Source: an uncultured Lachnospiraceae bacterium (GTDB lineage Bacteria; Bacillota; Clostridia; Lachnospirales; Lachnospiraceae). Taken from it: 64,000 nucleotides of DNA. Position 1 is the stretch's first letter. Every line of letters begins with the position of its first letter. The position numbers and the translations under genes were made by a program. The notes beneath the pieces are model-generated. The model was not told the DNA's origin. It searched no databases and saw only the letters and a program-made list of their open reading frames with translations. The stretch lies in assembly GCA_958428365.1 (NCBI GenBank), contig CAUAFT010000003.1, forward strand, positions 62,001 through 126,000, read 5' to 3'. This document shows positions 1-8,377 of the stretch, one piece after another.

Positions 1-86
1 TTCTCCGCCATCTCTTTTCCTTCGCTGAACATGGCACGGATGACAGAGCTTCCTGCCAGCGCCTGCGCTATCTTTTTTGAAACCAA
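1..86 (-). CDS. PLP-dependent aminotransferase, N-terminal fragment (runs off window)
   Basis: The minus strand encodes 28 residues from a TTG start at 86 preceded by GGCGGGAG. The sequence VSKKIAQALAGSSVIRAMF followed by SEGKEMAE resembles the N-terminus of class I/II aminotransferases common in Lachnospiraceae, where an xSxVIRAMFEEGK motif precedes the first substrate-contact loop. Only the start is in the window, so the call rests on a short match from memory. The remainder lies to the left. Confidence 0.5.
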   Translation of the reverse strand, partial: MVSKKIAQALAGSSVIRAMFSEGKEMAE

Positions 87-208
87 ATTGCTCCCGCCTT
101 TCTCATCTTATATTTTCTCATTTACTCTAATCGTTTCCATCTGATAATTTATCCGTTTTCTAAAAACAACTCTACTACAACTCTTTAGTAAAGTAAAGTA
201 AAAAGGAG

Positions 209-349
209 ATGATTTTTATTATCAGCTACGAACCATTTTGGAATGCATTGAGAAAAAATAAGAGCATTACACTAAATACTTTACATGATATATGCGTAAT
301 GCTTGACTGTGATATTGCAGATGTTGTAAAATTCGATATAACAAAATAA
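209..349 (+). pseudogene. Degenerate Cro/CI-type HTH regulator remnant
   Basis: An ATG at 209, overlapping the AAAAGGAGATG motif, opens a 46-residue frame. Its start (IISYEPFWNALRKN) and end (LHDICVMLDCDIADVV) match the two ends of small XRE regulators of about 65-75 residues. The central helix-turn-helix recognition part is missing, so this looks like an internal deletion. It could be expressed, but DNA binding is unlikely. Confidence 0.5.
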
Positions 350-498
350 TTTCTTATTATTTTATTACTTAATTTTTTCACTCTTATAAGCTAACAATCT
401 ATAAAATCTAAATTATCCCATTTCATAATATATTTACCCAGGGAGCTGGTAGGGCGGTATGCCATCCATTCCGAGACCTTACGGAAAGAGGTGGTAAC

Positions 499-585
499 AT
501 GGTTACATACAATGATTTATTCACATTTGTAATTATGCTTTGTGCTGTTATCACGCTGATACGAGATAATAAACGCAAAAAATAA
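499..585 (+). CDS. Putative holin-like toxin, type I toxin-antitoxin style, 28 aa
   Basis: The frame reads MVTYNDLFTFVIMLCAVITL and continues with IRDNKRKK. It has a short polar start, one hydrophobic membrane segment (about residues 7-21) and a positively charged tail, as in small holin-like toxins of the TxpA/BsrG/Fst type in Firmicutes. AGAGGTGG upstream gives a ribosome binding site. It lies in a long inverted repeat (441-680) and a stem-loop follows the stop codon at once. Similarity is by pattern, and toxicity is inferred. Confidence 0.65.
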   Translation: MVTYNDLFTFVIMLCAVITLIRDNKRKK

Positions 586-618
586 CCGTCCTGCTTCCCG
601 CTAAAGAGTTGGACGGTT
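584..618 (+). terminator. Stem-loop after toxin frame
   Basis: AACCGTCC (584-591) pairs perfectly with GGACGGTT (611-618) around a 19-nt loop, directly overlapping the toxin stop codon. The following ACTTTGTAAC is a weak U-tract. It may be a terminator or part of the structured toxin mRNA. Confidence 0.5.
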
Positions 619-734
619 ACTTTGTAACTATTAACTTATAACGCCGGAACGGATAGGCTTCATCTATCTTACCAGCTCCCTTGTTAAGTATATTATACCA
701 ATATCACAAATATTTTCAATAACTAATTTTCATT

Positions 735-2570
735 TTATGATTCAGACAGCTGACTGAAATCCTCCTCCGCCTTTGTCAGCGTGCCATAATTGGTCACAAA
801 TCCTTTTGCCCTGTCTGACAACGCGTCATAGGCTGATCTGGCATTGCTGATGGCTGCTCCGCTGTCAGGAGTCACCGCGCCGATCTGATTGATCAGATCA
901 ATGACCGCATTGGCTTGTCCCTGCGCTTCAGCGTTCGCCTGATCCTCTGCCGCCTGATTTACCAGATTATTGTAGGCTTCCTCCGCCGCCAACAGAACGT
1001 CGTAGTTGCTCACATAGCCTTTTGCTTCCTCGGAAAGGGCGTCATACTGGGCGCGGCAGGAAGCGATCACTCCCTGACTCTCCAGCGTGACGTCGCCGAT
1101 GCTGTTGATGGCGTTTACCACTGCGTTTCCCTCGTCCATGGCTGCGCCTTTTGCACTCTCCGTTCCAGCCAGTTCATATACCAGCACCGGATATCCGGCT
1201 GCAATATTCTCAAAGATCTTCTTTGCGGCAGCATATGGCAGGTTGACACAACCGTGAGAACCGCTGGTCTTGTAAATACTTCCGCCAAAGGTGCTCCTCC
1301 AGGAGGCATCATGCATTCCCACGTTTCCGCAATAAGGAATCCAGAAACTTACGTCAGAGGCATAATTCTCACCTTTGAGCGTAGCGTCTCTCTCCGTATA
1401 GGTGACCGGATAAGCCCCTACCGGAGTTCCGTTTCCCTTGGAAACATTTCCTGATACAAAGTCAGAGTCCACGATTAGATTTCCGTTTTTATAAAAATAT
1501 AAATGCTGGGCTGTGAGATTGATCTCCACATAGGTATCCCCGTAATCGTTCTCCCCATGGCTGTTCGCCGTCTGGGAATACTCCGGATCTCTGGTCACAT
1601 CTTTTCCAGCTTCAATATCTTCCTTTAAATGTTCCAGCTCTCCGGCTGTATCGATCTTCCATCCATAGTTTCCGGCGGTAATGGTAACCGTGCTTCCCCA
1701 GGATGTCTTCAGGGTTTTCGGCTTATAAGCCGTGTTGTACTTGGATGCAAGGCCTTTGATAAATTCCGTCGCCTGCTCTTCGTCCACTACTGCCTTCCCC
1801 TCGCTGATGTTCATCCACTTACAGATATCCGCTCCGCTTAAGACCTCTTTTTTGTCTCCAAAGGTATATGTAATCTTGATCTCCTTTAACTCCTTCATCT
1901 GTGCCAGAGTCTCTTTTAAGACCTTGGAATCCTCCTTAACTGTTGGATCTACATAACATTCCTCTTTATCCATGTCAAGCTCTTCTTGCAGGTTCAAAAC
2001 AGAGCTTTTCAGCTTTTTCCAGAAAGCCTTCTGATCCACCGTGGTTCCCATCACTTCCGGAACAATGACATAACCCTCTTCTTTGTCCTCTTTTAAGGTG
2101 GCGTTCTCCGGTGCGACCATCTGATCTTCCTTCATGCACTCCAACTGATTCATCTGTTCCTTCAACGCCTTTTTATCATAGCTTACAATGGACTTAGACT
2201 CATGTACCTCCGGTTTGAACAGAGTCGCTACCCACCGAAATCCATTCTGTTTGTCCAGAATTTTCTGAAGCGTATCATCAAATTCCACCGAAATAGAGAC
2301 GTCTTCCCCCTTGATGGTCTCGGTCTTATCTTCTCTCTGCTTGAGCTTCAGCTTATAATTTTTTACCTCTTCCTTGATTTCCGCTTCCACACCCTTTGCC
2401 GTCTTTCCGGTGCAAGCGACACCGTTGATGACGGTTCGCGGAAGATAATGGGACTGGAAGAAAATCCCTCCTGCAAGATAGATCACCGCCAAAGCCCCGA
2501 TCACAGACGCTCCAATGATGATTCCTTTCCTGCTTACTTTTCGTTTTCCCTTATTTTTTACAAAACTCAA
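735..2570 (-). CDS. L,D-transpeptidase with PG_binding_4-like domains and C-terminal repeats
   Basis: The 611-residue protein has a basic N-terminus and a membrane anchor (about residues 17-38). A long extracellular region of the PG_binding_4 type found in VanW/Ldt proteins follows (about 50-340), then a YkuD catalytic domain (about 345-470) with the SHGCVNLP signature containing the catalytic cysteine and histidine. It would make 3-3 cross-links in peptidoglycan outside the membrane. The C-terminus carries two related helical repeats of about 55 residues (around 490 and 555, each with xxYDALSxxAKGxVxNY). It is transcribed alone from a good promoter at 2619-2646. Confidence 0.9.
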   Translation of the reverse strand: MSFVKNKGKRKVSRKGIIIGASVIGALAVIYLAGGIFFQSHYLPRTVINGVACTGKTAKGVEAEIKEEVKNYKLKLKQREDKTETIKGEDVSISVEFDDTLQKILDKQNGFRWVATLFKPEVHESKSIVSYDKKALKEQMNQLECMKEDQMVAPENATLKEDKEEGYVIVPEVMGTTVDQKAFWKKLKSSVLNLQEELDMDKEECYVDPTVKEDSKVLKETLAQMKELKEIKITYTFGDKKEVLSGADICKWMNISEGKAVVDEEQATEFIKGLASKYNTAYKPKTLKTSWGSTVTITAGNYGWKIDTAGELEHLKEDIEAGKDVTRDPEYSQTANSHGENDYGDTYVEINLTAQHLYFYKNGNLIVDSDFVSGNVSKGNGTPVGAYPVTYTERDATLKGENYASDVSFWIPYCGNVGMHDASWRSTFGGSIYKTSGSHGCVNLPYAAAKKIFENIAAGYPVLVYELAGTESAKGAAMDEGNAVVNAINSIGDVTLESQGVIASCRAQYDALSEEAKGYVSNYDVLLAAEEAYNNLVNQAAEDQANAEAQGQANAVIDLINQIGAVTPDSGAAISNARSAYDALSDRAKGFVTNYGTLTKAEEDFSQLSES

Positions 2571-2618
2571 TTTTAAATCCTCACTTCTCTTCGCTTTTGC
2601 ATTTTTACTCTATATTGT

Positions 2619-2646
2619 ATTATATTATCTTCAACTTTGATGTCAA
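2619..2646 (-). promoter_or_regulatory. SigA-type promoter of the L,D-transpeptidase gene
   Basis: On the minus strand TTGACA (2646-2641) and TATAAT (2624-2619) are separated by 16 bp, about 50 bp upstream of the start codon. Confidence 0.8.
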
Positions 2647-2739
2647 CTTTTTCGGCAAATTGTAATATTTTTTTAAGAAGTTAAAAATAGTATTGCAATA
2701 GGGATTTCTTAAGTTTTTGTGAAAAACCAACGCTCCACA

Positions 2740-2768
2740 TTGTTCTTTTATTTTTCCTATGCTATAAT
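2740..2768 (+). promoter_or_regulatory. SigA-type promoter of the PAP2 gene
   Basis: TTGTTC (2740-2745), a 17-bp spacer and TATAAT (2763-2768) lie about 50 bp upstream of the PAP2 start. Confidence 0.7.
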
Positions 2769-2818
2769 CCTTCAAGTAAATAACGGTTAAGTATCATGAA
2801 AAAAGAGGGCTGATATTC

Positions 2819-3484
2819 TTGAAAACAATTCGGAATTTCCTGACAAAATACAAACATGCATGGGTTTTCCTCTATGCGCTGATCTATCTTCCATGGTTCG
2901 CCTGGCTCGAACAGCATGTGACGGATGACTTCCATCTCATACATATGGCGGTGGACGATTATATTCCTTTTGTGGAATACTTTATCGTTCCCTATTTTCT
3001 GTGGTTCGGTTATGTGGCGGCGGGCATTGCCTACTTCTTTTTTAAGAATAAGGGGGATTTTTACCGGCTGTGTTCCTTTTTATTTATCGGAATGACCATC
3101 TTTTTGATCATTTCCACGATCTATCCAAACGGACACGATCTAAGACCGGAGAGCTTTGCCCACGACAATCTCTTTACCAATCTGGTTGCCTGGCTCTACT
3201 CCACCGATACTCCGACAAATCTGTTTCCGAGTATCCATGTGTATAATTCGCTGGGTATCCATATGGCAGTGACAAAGAGTGAATGCTTCAAGGGCAAGAA
3301 AAAGACGAAGCTGCTTTCCCTCATCCTTTGTGTGAGCATCATTCTATCCACCATGTTCTTAAAACAGCACTCTTTCTTTGACGTGCTGACCGCTTTCGCC
3401 ATGGCGGGTATCATGTACTGCTTTGTCTATGCAAGAGTACCGGATACACAGGAATCCTATGAAAAACAGCTTCATCATATTTAA
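2819..3484 (+). CDS. PAP2-family membrane phosphatase
   Basis: This is a 221-residue protein with about six hydrophobic segments. The PAP2 signatures are visible: NLFPSIHVYNSL (the PSxH motif, about residue 137) and KQHSFFDVLTAF (the H-SxxxD motif, about residue 182), which supply the catalytic histidines. It probably dephosphorylates a lipid phosphate such as phosphatidate or undecaprenyl pyrophosphate, but the substrate cannot be told. The start is TTG with AGAGGG upstream. It is a single gene between its own promoter and a strong terminator. Confidence 0.8.
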   Translation: MKTIRNFLTKYKHAWVFLYALIYLPWFAWLEQHVTDDFHLIHMAVDDYIPFVEYFIVPYFLWFGYVAAGIAYFFFKNKGDFYRLCSFLFIGMTIFLIISTIYPNGHDLRPESFAHDNLFTNLVAWLYSTDTPTNLFPSIHVYNSLGIHMAVTKSECFKGKKKTKLLSLILCVSIILSTMFLKQHSFFDVLTAFAMAGIMYCFVYARVPDTQESYEKQLHHI

Positions 3485-3517
3485 TTCTGATTTGATAGAT
3501 CACAACTTCAACAATCA

Positions 3518-3553
3518 ACAACAGGCTATGTTCCAAAGAACATAGCCTGTTGT
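3518..3553. terminator. Bidirectional terminator between convergent PAP2 and nadE genes
   Basis: A perfect 16-bp stem (ACAACAGGCTATGTTC at 3518-3533 with its complement at 3538-3553) surrounds a 4-nt loop in the gap between two convergent genes. Confidence 0.85.
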
Positions 3554-3571
3554 CTGTTTATCCTTCTATCA

Positions 3572-5476
3572 TTATTCCAACTCATCCAACCAGATCCTTG
3601 CGACAGCGTCGCTTGGCATCCGCAGATCTCCTCTTGGGGAGACTGCCACCGTTCCCACCTTCGGTCCGTCCGGCAGACAGGAACGCTTAAAGTGCTGGGC
3701 AAAAAATCTCCGTACGAAGATCTTCAGCCACTTCAGGATCACCTCATCCTCATAGGTTCCCGCAAAGGCAAGCCGCGCCAGACGATAGATCTTCTTCGGG
3801 GAATAGCCAAAACGCAGCAGATAATAGAGATAAAAGTCATGAAGCTCATAAGGCCCCACAATATCCTCTGTCTTCTGTGAGATCTTTCCATCCTCCGGCG
3901 GTAAAAGCTCCGGGCTGACCGGAGTGTCCAACACATCGTACAGGATCTTCGACAGTTCTTTTCTCTGACAGGTATCCGCATAATAGCGCACCAGATGGCG
4001 CACCAGAGTCTTTGGCACGGAACAGTTCACCGCATACATGCTCATGTGGTCTCCGTTGTAGGTCGCCCAGCCCAAAGCCAGCTCCGACATGTCCCCGGTT
4101 CCGATGACCAGTCCATTTTTCTGATTCGCAATATCCATTAAAATCTGGGTTCTCTCCCTCGCCTGTGAGTTCTCATAAGTCACATCATGAATCTTTGGAT
4201 CGTGTCCAATATCCCGAAAATGAATATGCACCGCATCGGCTATGGGAACCTCGATAAATTCCGCCCCCAGACATTTGATCAGATTGACCGCATTGTCATA
4301 GGTTCGGTCCGTGGTGCCAAATCCCGGCATGGTCACCGCCGCGATCTGCTCCCTTGAAATCCCCAGCATATCGAAGGCTTTTACGGTCACTAAGAGCGCA
4401 AGGGTAGAATCCAGACCGCCGGAGATCCCCACCACGGCGCTTTTTGCATGGGTATGAGCGAGACGTTTCTTCAACCCCTGCGCCTGGATATTCAGAATCT
4501 CCTCACAACGCTTCTCCCTGCTGGATCTCTGCCCCGGAACGAACGGCATTGGATCCACGCTGCGGGTCAGCTCTGTCTCCTCTAAGGAAACAGAAAAGAT
4601 GACCTCCCGATACCCTTCCGCCTTCCATTCAAAGGTACTGAAACGTCTCCGCTCCGCCGTAAGTCTCTGGACGTCGATTTCCGAGTAACAGATTCCCGTG
4701 GTAAAACGTTCGGACTCTGATAGGAGAACGCCGTTCTCGGCAATGAGATTATGCCCGGAGTAGACCACATCCTGGGTGGATTCTCCCTCCCCGGCGCTGG
4801 CATAGACATAGCCGCATAGTAATCTGGCGGACTGTCCCGTAACAAGCTCCCGGCGGTAGACATCCTTTCCCGTAATCTCATCGGAGGCCGAGAGATTGAC
4901 GATCAGTACAGCTCCCGCCTGGGCATGGGAAATGCTGGGCGGATTAACGTTCCACAGATCCTCACAGATCTCCGCCGCCACCTTGAACTGCGGCATCTCC
5001 TGGCAGGAGAATAAGAGCTTCGTTCCCATCGGCGCTGTCAACTCATCCGAAAGCCGCACCTCCACTGCTTCCTCCATTCCCTTCGTAAAATGGCGGACTT
5101 CATAAAATTCATTGTAGTTCGGCAGGTAACGCTTTGGCACAAATCCCAAGATCTTTCCATGATTCAGCACTGCCGCCACATTGTACAATTTTCCCCGGTA
5201 TTCCAGAGGCATTCCCAGAAAGATCAAAGCGTCTGTCTTTTTGGTTTTTTCCGCGATCAAAAACAGGGCTTCCTTCGCCTCCCTTAAGAGGATTTCCTGC
5301 AAAAACAGGTCCTGACAGGTATAGCCTGTGATACATAGCTCCGGCAGTACGATAAGCTTCGCCCTCTTTTTATCAGCCTCTAACACCAGATGAATGATCT
5401 CGCTCGTATTCTCCCTTACATCTGCCACCGTCACCTTGGGAGTTATGGCTGCAACTTTTACAAATCCGTCTCTCAC
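3572..5476 (-). CDS. nadE: Glutamine-dependent NAD+ synthetase
   Basis: The 634-residue protein starts with a nitrilase-fold glutaminase domain (about residues 5-290; LPELCITGYTCQDLF contains the catalytic Glu region and EICEDLW the catalytic Cys). It ends with an ATP-dependent synthetase domain whose P-loop is GISGGLDSTLAL (about residue 350). It converts deamido-NAD to NAD using glutamine-derived ammonia and ATP. Length and order fit the long two-domain NadE form. Its start overlaps the end of hslO by 4 bp, so the two are translationally coupled, with the methyltransferase gene upstream in the same operon. Confidence 0.95.
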   Translation of the reverse strand: MRDGFVKVAAITPKVTVADVRENTSEIIHLVLEADKKRAKLIVLPELCITGYTCQDLFLQEILLREAKEALFLIAEKTKKTDALIFLGMPLEYRGKLYNVAAVLNHGKILGFVPKRYLPNYNEFYEVRHFTKGMEEAVEVRLSDELTAPMGTKLLFSCQEMPQFKVAAEICEDLWNVNPPSISHAQAGAVLIVNLSASDEITGKDVYRRELVTGQSARLLCGYVYASAGEGESTQDVVYSGHNLIAENGVLLSESERFTTGICYSEIDVQRLTAERRRFSTFEWKAEGYREVIFSVSLEETELTRSVDPMPFVPGQRSSREKRCEEILNIQAQGLKKRLAHTHAKSAVVGISGGLDSTLALLVTVKAFDMLGISREQIAAVTMPGFGTTDRTYDNAVNLIKCLGAEFIEVPIADAVHIHFRDIGHDPKIHDVTYENSQARERTQILMDIANQKNGLVIGTGDMSELALGWATYNGDHMSMYAVNCSVPKTLVRHLVRYYADTCQRKELSKILYDVLDTPVSPELLPPEDGKISQKTEDIVGPYELHDFYLYYLLRFGYSPKKIYRLARLAFAGTYEDEVILKWLKIFVRRFFAQHFKRSCLPDGPKVGTVAVSPRGDLRMPSDAVARIWLDELE

Positions 5477-6342
5477 TTTGCAATCTCCTTTAACTCGTCG
5501 ATACTGAATGTATAATTCGTGTTGCAGAAATGACAGTTGACCTCGATAGGCTCTCCGTCGTCGATCATCTCCTGCAGATCTTTTTTTCCAATGCTGATCA
5601 ATGCCTTGGTGATCCGCTCCTTCGAGCAGTTACAGGAGAACCGCGCCGGAAGAGTGTCGGTGATCTCCAGTCCGAAATCTCCCAGAATCTCCTCTAAGAT
5701 CTTCTCCGGTGTGTAACCCTCGTCCAGCATCTCTGTCACGGACTTCATCTCCTGGATCTTCTGTTCCAGCTTCCCAATGATCTCTTCACTGGTAAAAGGC
5801 AGCAACTGGATAATAAATCCTCCCGCCTGCCTTACCGTATTATCCTTATTCATCAGCACGCCCAGACCCACAGCGGACGGGATCTGCTCAGAGGTGGCAA
5901 AATAATAGGTCAGATCCTCGGCGATCTCTCCGGTCTGGAGAGCAACCTGTCCCACATAGGGATCCTTCAGTCCCATGTCTTTGATGACATTCAAGATTCC
6001 AAGTCCAACGGCTCCGCCCACATCCAATTTTCCCAATTTGTTTGGAGGCAGCATAACGTCCGGTACCTCAGCGTAGCCTTTTACATTTCCCTTTGCATCC
6101 GCCGTGGCAGTCAGCCCCTGTACCGGTCCCCCGCATTTTATCTGGAGGGTCAGAAGGTCGTCTTCCCCCTTCATCATCGCCCCCATCATTGCGGCTCCGC
6201 TCAACAGCCTTCCCAATCCCGCAGTGACTACCGGGCTTGTATTGTGGCGTTTTCTCGCCTCCTCCACTAATTCTCTTGATGTGATGGCAAACGCCCGGAT
6301 CTGATTGTCCGCCGCCGTTGCCCTTACCATATAATCTGACAT
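5473..6342 (-). CDS. hslO: Hsp33 redox-regulated chaperone
   Basis: The 290-residue protein begins MSDYMVRATAADNQIRAFAI after an AGAAAGGA ribosome binding site. The N-terminal chaperone domain is followed by a C-terminal zinc site with CNC (about residue 240) and CHFC (about residue 272). This CxC...CxxC set senses oxidation and unfolding to activate the chaperone. A longer frame upstream to 6414 exists but lacks a ribosome site and would overlap the methyltransferase gene. It is the middle gene of the operon with nadE. Confidence 0.93.
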   Translation of the reverse strand: MSDYMVRATAADNQIRAFAITSRELVEEARKRHNTSPVVTAGLGRLLSGAAMMGAMMKGEDDLLTLQIKCGGPVQGLTATADAKGNVKGYAEVPDVMLPPNKLGKLDVGGAVGLGILNVIKDMGLKDPYVGQVALQTGEIAEDLTYYFATSEQIPSAVGLGVLMNKDNTVRQAGGFIIQLLPFTSEEIIGKLEQKIQEMKSVTEMLDEGYTPEKILEEILGDFGLEITDTLPARFSCNCSKERITKALISIGKKDLQEMIDDGEPIEVNCHFCNTNYTFSIDELKEIAK

Positions 6343-6344
6343 TC

Positions 6345-7088
6345 TTATTTTCCTTTCTCTCCCGCAATAATATAGATCCGCTCGCTCTTCTCTCCCGGCG
6401 GTTCCTTCGTACACATATCGTATGCCGCCAGAAATTCCATTCCCGCTTCGTCTATCAATGTGCGTATTTTTTCCAGAGAATATCCTCTCTGGTAATGGGT
6501 TTCTTCATATTTCCGGTACAGGTTGTCCTCCTCCCGGATAAAAAGGGTCAGGTCGTATTCATTGATCTGCTCTTCTTCATCGTAGTAGTTTTCCCAGATA
6601 AAACTGCCCTCTTCCCGGTTCTCGCAGATCGTGGCGTCTCCAAGCATTGTCTCATATTTGTAGATGGTGTTCAAATCAAAAATAAAGATTCCTCCGGGAT
6701 CCAGATATCGGTTCACTCTCCTTAAGGTCTCTAAGATCTCTTCCTCCTCCAGCAGATAATTCATGCTGTCGCAGAGAGAAACCATTGCCGCCGCCGTGCC
6801 ATAGAGTTCCAGCTCGCACATATCCTGACACAGATACAGGATCCCCTCCCCCGGCTGTTCGCTTGCAATGGCGAGCATATCCTCCGAGATATCAACTCCG
6901 ATCATGTCGTAACCGGATTTTGCCAAAAGCCTGGTCATCTTTCCGGTTCCACAACCCAATTCGCAGAGGATCCCCTTCTCTATCCCGTAATCCTTTAAAA
7001 GGGAGTGAACATAGACGCTCCACTCCTCGTAGGGTACGTTATCCATAAACAGGTCATAGACCTGGGCAAAACTTGTATATGCTTCCAT
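6345..7088 (-). CDS. Class I SAM-dependent methyltransferase
   Basis: The 247-residue protein starts MEAYTSFAQVYDLFMDNVPY after AGAAAGGG. Motif I (LCELGCGTGKMTRLLA, about residue 40) binds SAM; GVDISEDML and the later IFIFDLNT motif complete the Rossmann-type fold. The family in Firmicutes is annotated only as methyltransferase, and the substrate is unknown. It ends 2 bp before the hslO start, so methyltransferase, hslO and nadE form an operon. Confidence 0.85.
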   Translation of the reverse strand: MEAYTSFAQVYDLFMDNVPYEEWSVYVHSLLKDYGIEKGILCELGCGTGKMTRLLAKSGYDMIGVDISEDMLAIASEQPGEGILYLCQDMCELELYGTAAAMVSLCDSMNYLLEEEEILETLRRVNRYLDPGGIFIFDLNTIYKYETMLGDATICENREEGSFIWENYYDEEEQINEYDLTLFIREEDNLYRKYEETHYQRGYSLEKIRTLIDEAGMEFLAAYDMCTKEPPGEKSERIYIIAGEKGK

Positions 7089-7201
7089 ATTAAACCCTTT
7101 CTGTCTTTTATCGCAAACCTGCAAATCCTCTATAATACTAGCAATTTTTTTCCATAAACGCAACCTTGATTATTTCATTCACAAGCCTTATACTTATGGC
7201 T

Positions 7202-8245
7202 ATGATGGAAAATTACGAACATTATATTACAAAAAGCATTCAGGATGTATACCGCACAAAGATGGTCTCCCCCATCCTCTATCTGATCCTGCTCCTGCTT
7301 CTGTGGATCTTCTCCCCCATATCGGAGATGGTTTTTCCGGAAAAGGTGGACAGCGGGGATGACCTGAAATCCTTCTATGAAGACGACGTTTCTTTCATAG
7401 ATACCAAATTATCCAATCTCTATTTCAGCGGTTACACCAAGACCCGATTTGGACTTACCAGCGGTTACTATTACTATACCCAAAGAGGGGATGAATGTAT
7501 CATTGTGCTGCTCTCTCCCTCCACCAGCGAGGAGGGACTGCCAAAGATCTCATCTCTTCAGATAAAAGGACGTCTTTCCAAAAACGACCGGACCACAAAG
7601 GAACTGCTTGCCAATCTTTCCGGGGATCTGAACTGGACAAAGGAGGGCATCACTTCCAAGGTCAGCGCCTACTACATCAACGAGCCGGACTGCCGGAATT
7701 TTGGCAGCTACCTATTGCTGTTTCTCTATTTTGCCAGCCTGCTCTATGCGCTGATTAACCTGATCCTCTCCATAACCTACTACCGTTTTCCGGTGCTCTC
7801 CCCTCCGGTGACGCAGCTGTCCCGTTTCGGAAAGCCTGCGGAACTCTTAGCGGAGGCGGAGGAGGAGCTTGCCACCCTGCCGCAGCTTGCCACGGACGAT
7901 ATGTTCATCACGGAGCATTATTTTATTGAGACTTCCAGGTACGGAATTGCCATCGTGCCGATACAGGAGATCATCTGGGTGTACAAACATTCCACCCTGC
8001 ATAAATTCTTCTGGTATCACTTCAGCATTTCCTACACCCTGCATATCACGGCGAACAAACACCTCTATATCCATTGCCCGAAAAACATCAAATCGGACAT
8101 CGACGGTATCATAGATTATCTGGCAGAGGCAAACCACAATATTCTGGTGGGCTTTAATGAGGAAAACCGCCTGGCGGTGCAAAAGACCCAGGGAACCCCT
8201 TTGCAGGTGGAAAAGATCCTGGAACTGATGAAAAAAAGAGTCTGA
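7202..8245 (+). CDS. Uncharacterised two-segment membrane protein
   Basis: I do not recognise the family. The protein of about 347 residues has one membrane segment near the N-terminus (VSPILYLILLLLLWIFSP), an extracytoplasmic region of about 130 residues, a second segment (SYLLLFLYFASLLYALINLI) and a C-terminal domain of about 150 residues rich in beta-type patterns (YGIAIVPIQEIIWVYKHS). The start is uncertain: in-frame TTG 7166 and ATGs at 7196, 7202 and 7205 all lack a clear ribosome site. A TATAAT at 7131 may be its -10 box, divergent from the methyltransferase operon. Confidence 0.7.
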   Translation: MMENYEHYITKSIQDVYRTKMVSPILYLILLLLLWIFSPISEMVFPEKVDSGDDLKSFYEDDVSFIDTKLSNLYFSGYTKTRFGLTSGYYYYTQRGDECIIVLLSPSTSEEGLPKISSLQIKGRLSKNDRTTKELLANLSGDLNWTKEGITSKVSAYYINEPDCRNFGSYLLLFLYFASLLYALINLILSITYYRFPVLSPPVTQLSRFGKPAELLAEAEEELATLPQLATDDMFITEHYFIETSRYGIAIVPIQEIIWVYKHSTLHKFFWYHFSISYTLHITANKHLYIHCPKNIKSDIDGIIDYLAEANHNILVGFNEENRLAVQKTQGTPLQVEKILELMKKRV

Positions 8246-8276
8246 GCACTCTGCGCGCCGATGTGTTGCAAAAAAA

Positions 8277-8320
8277 CCGGCAGATCACTTCTTTTACGAA
8301 TCTGATCTGCCGGATTTTTT
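8277..8320 (+). terminator. Rho-independent terminator
   Basis: CCGGCAGATCA (8277-8287) pairs with TGATCTGCCGG (8303-8313), followed by ATTTTTTT. It lies just after the membrane protein gene. Confidence 0.9.
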
Positions 8321-8377
8321 TGCTTATTTTATTCTGTTCTATATATTTAGGAGAATGCTGATATCATCGGTATTTCC

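Larger units (their letters stand above)
441..680. repeat. Long-range inverted repeat enclosing the holin-like toxin gene
   Basis: GGGAGCTGGTA at 441-451 is perfectly complementary to TACCAGCTCCC at 670-680. Inside it, ATCCATTCCG at 464-473 pairs with CGGAACGGAT at 645-654 apart from one mismatch. A plus-strand transcript across the region would pair its 5' and 3' ends around the small toxin frame. That architecture is known from type I toxin mRNAs, where it keeps the primary transcript translationally inert. No antisense RNA promoter was assigned with confidence. Confidence 0.6.

Noticed and set aside
915..1454. 179-codon plus-strand frame
   Set aside because: It lies fully inside the L,D-transpeptidase gene on the opposite strand, without a ribosome site or recognisable protein features.
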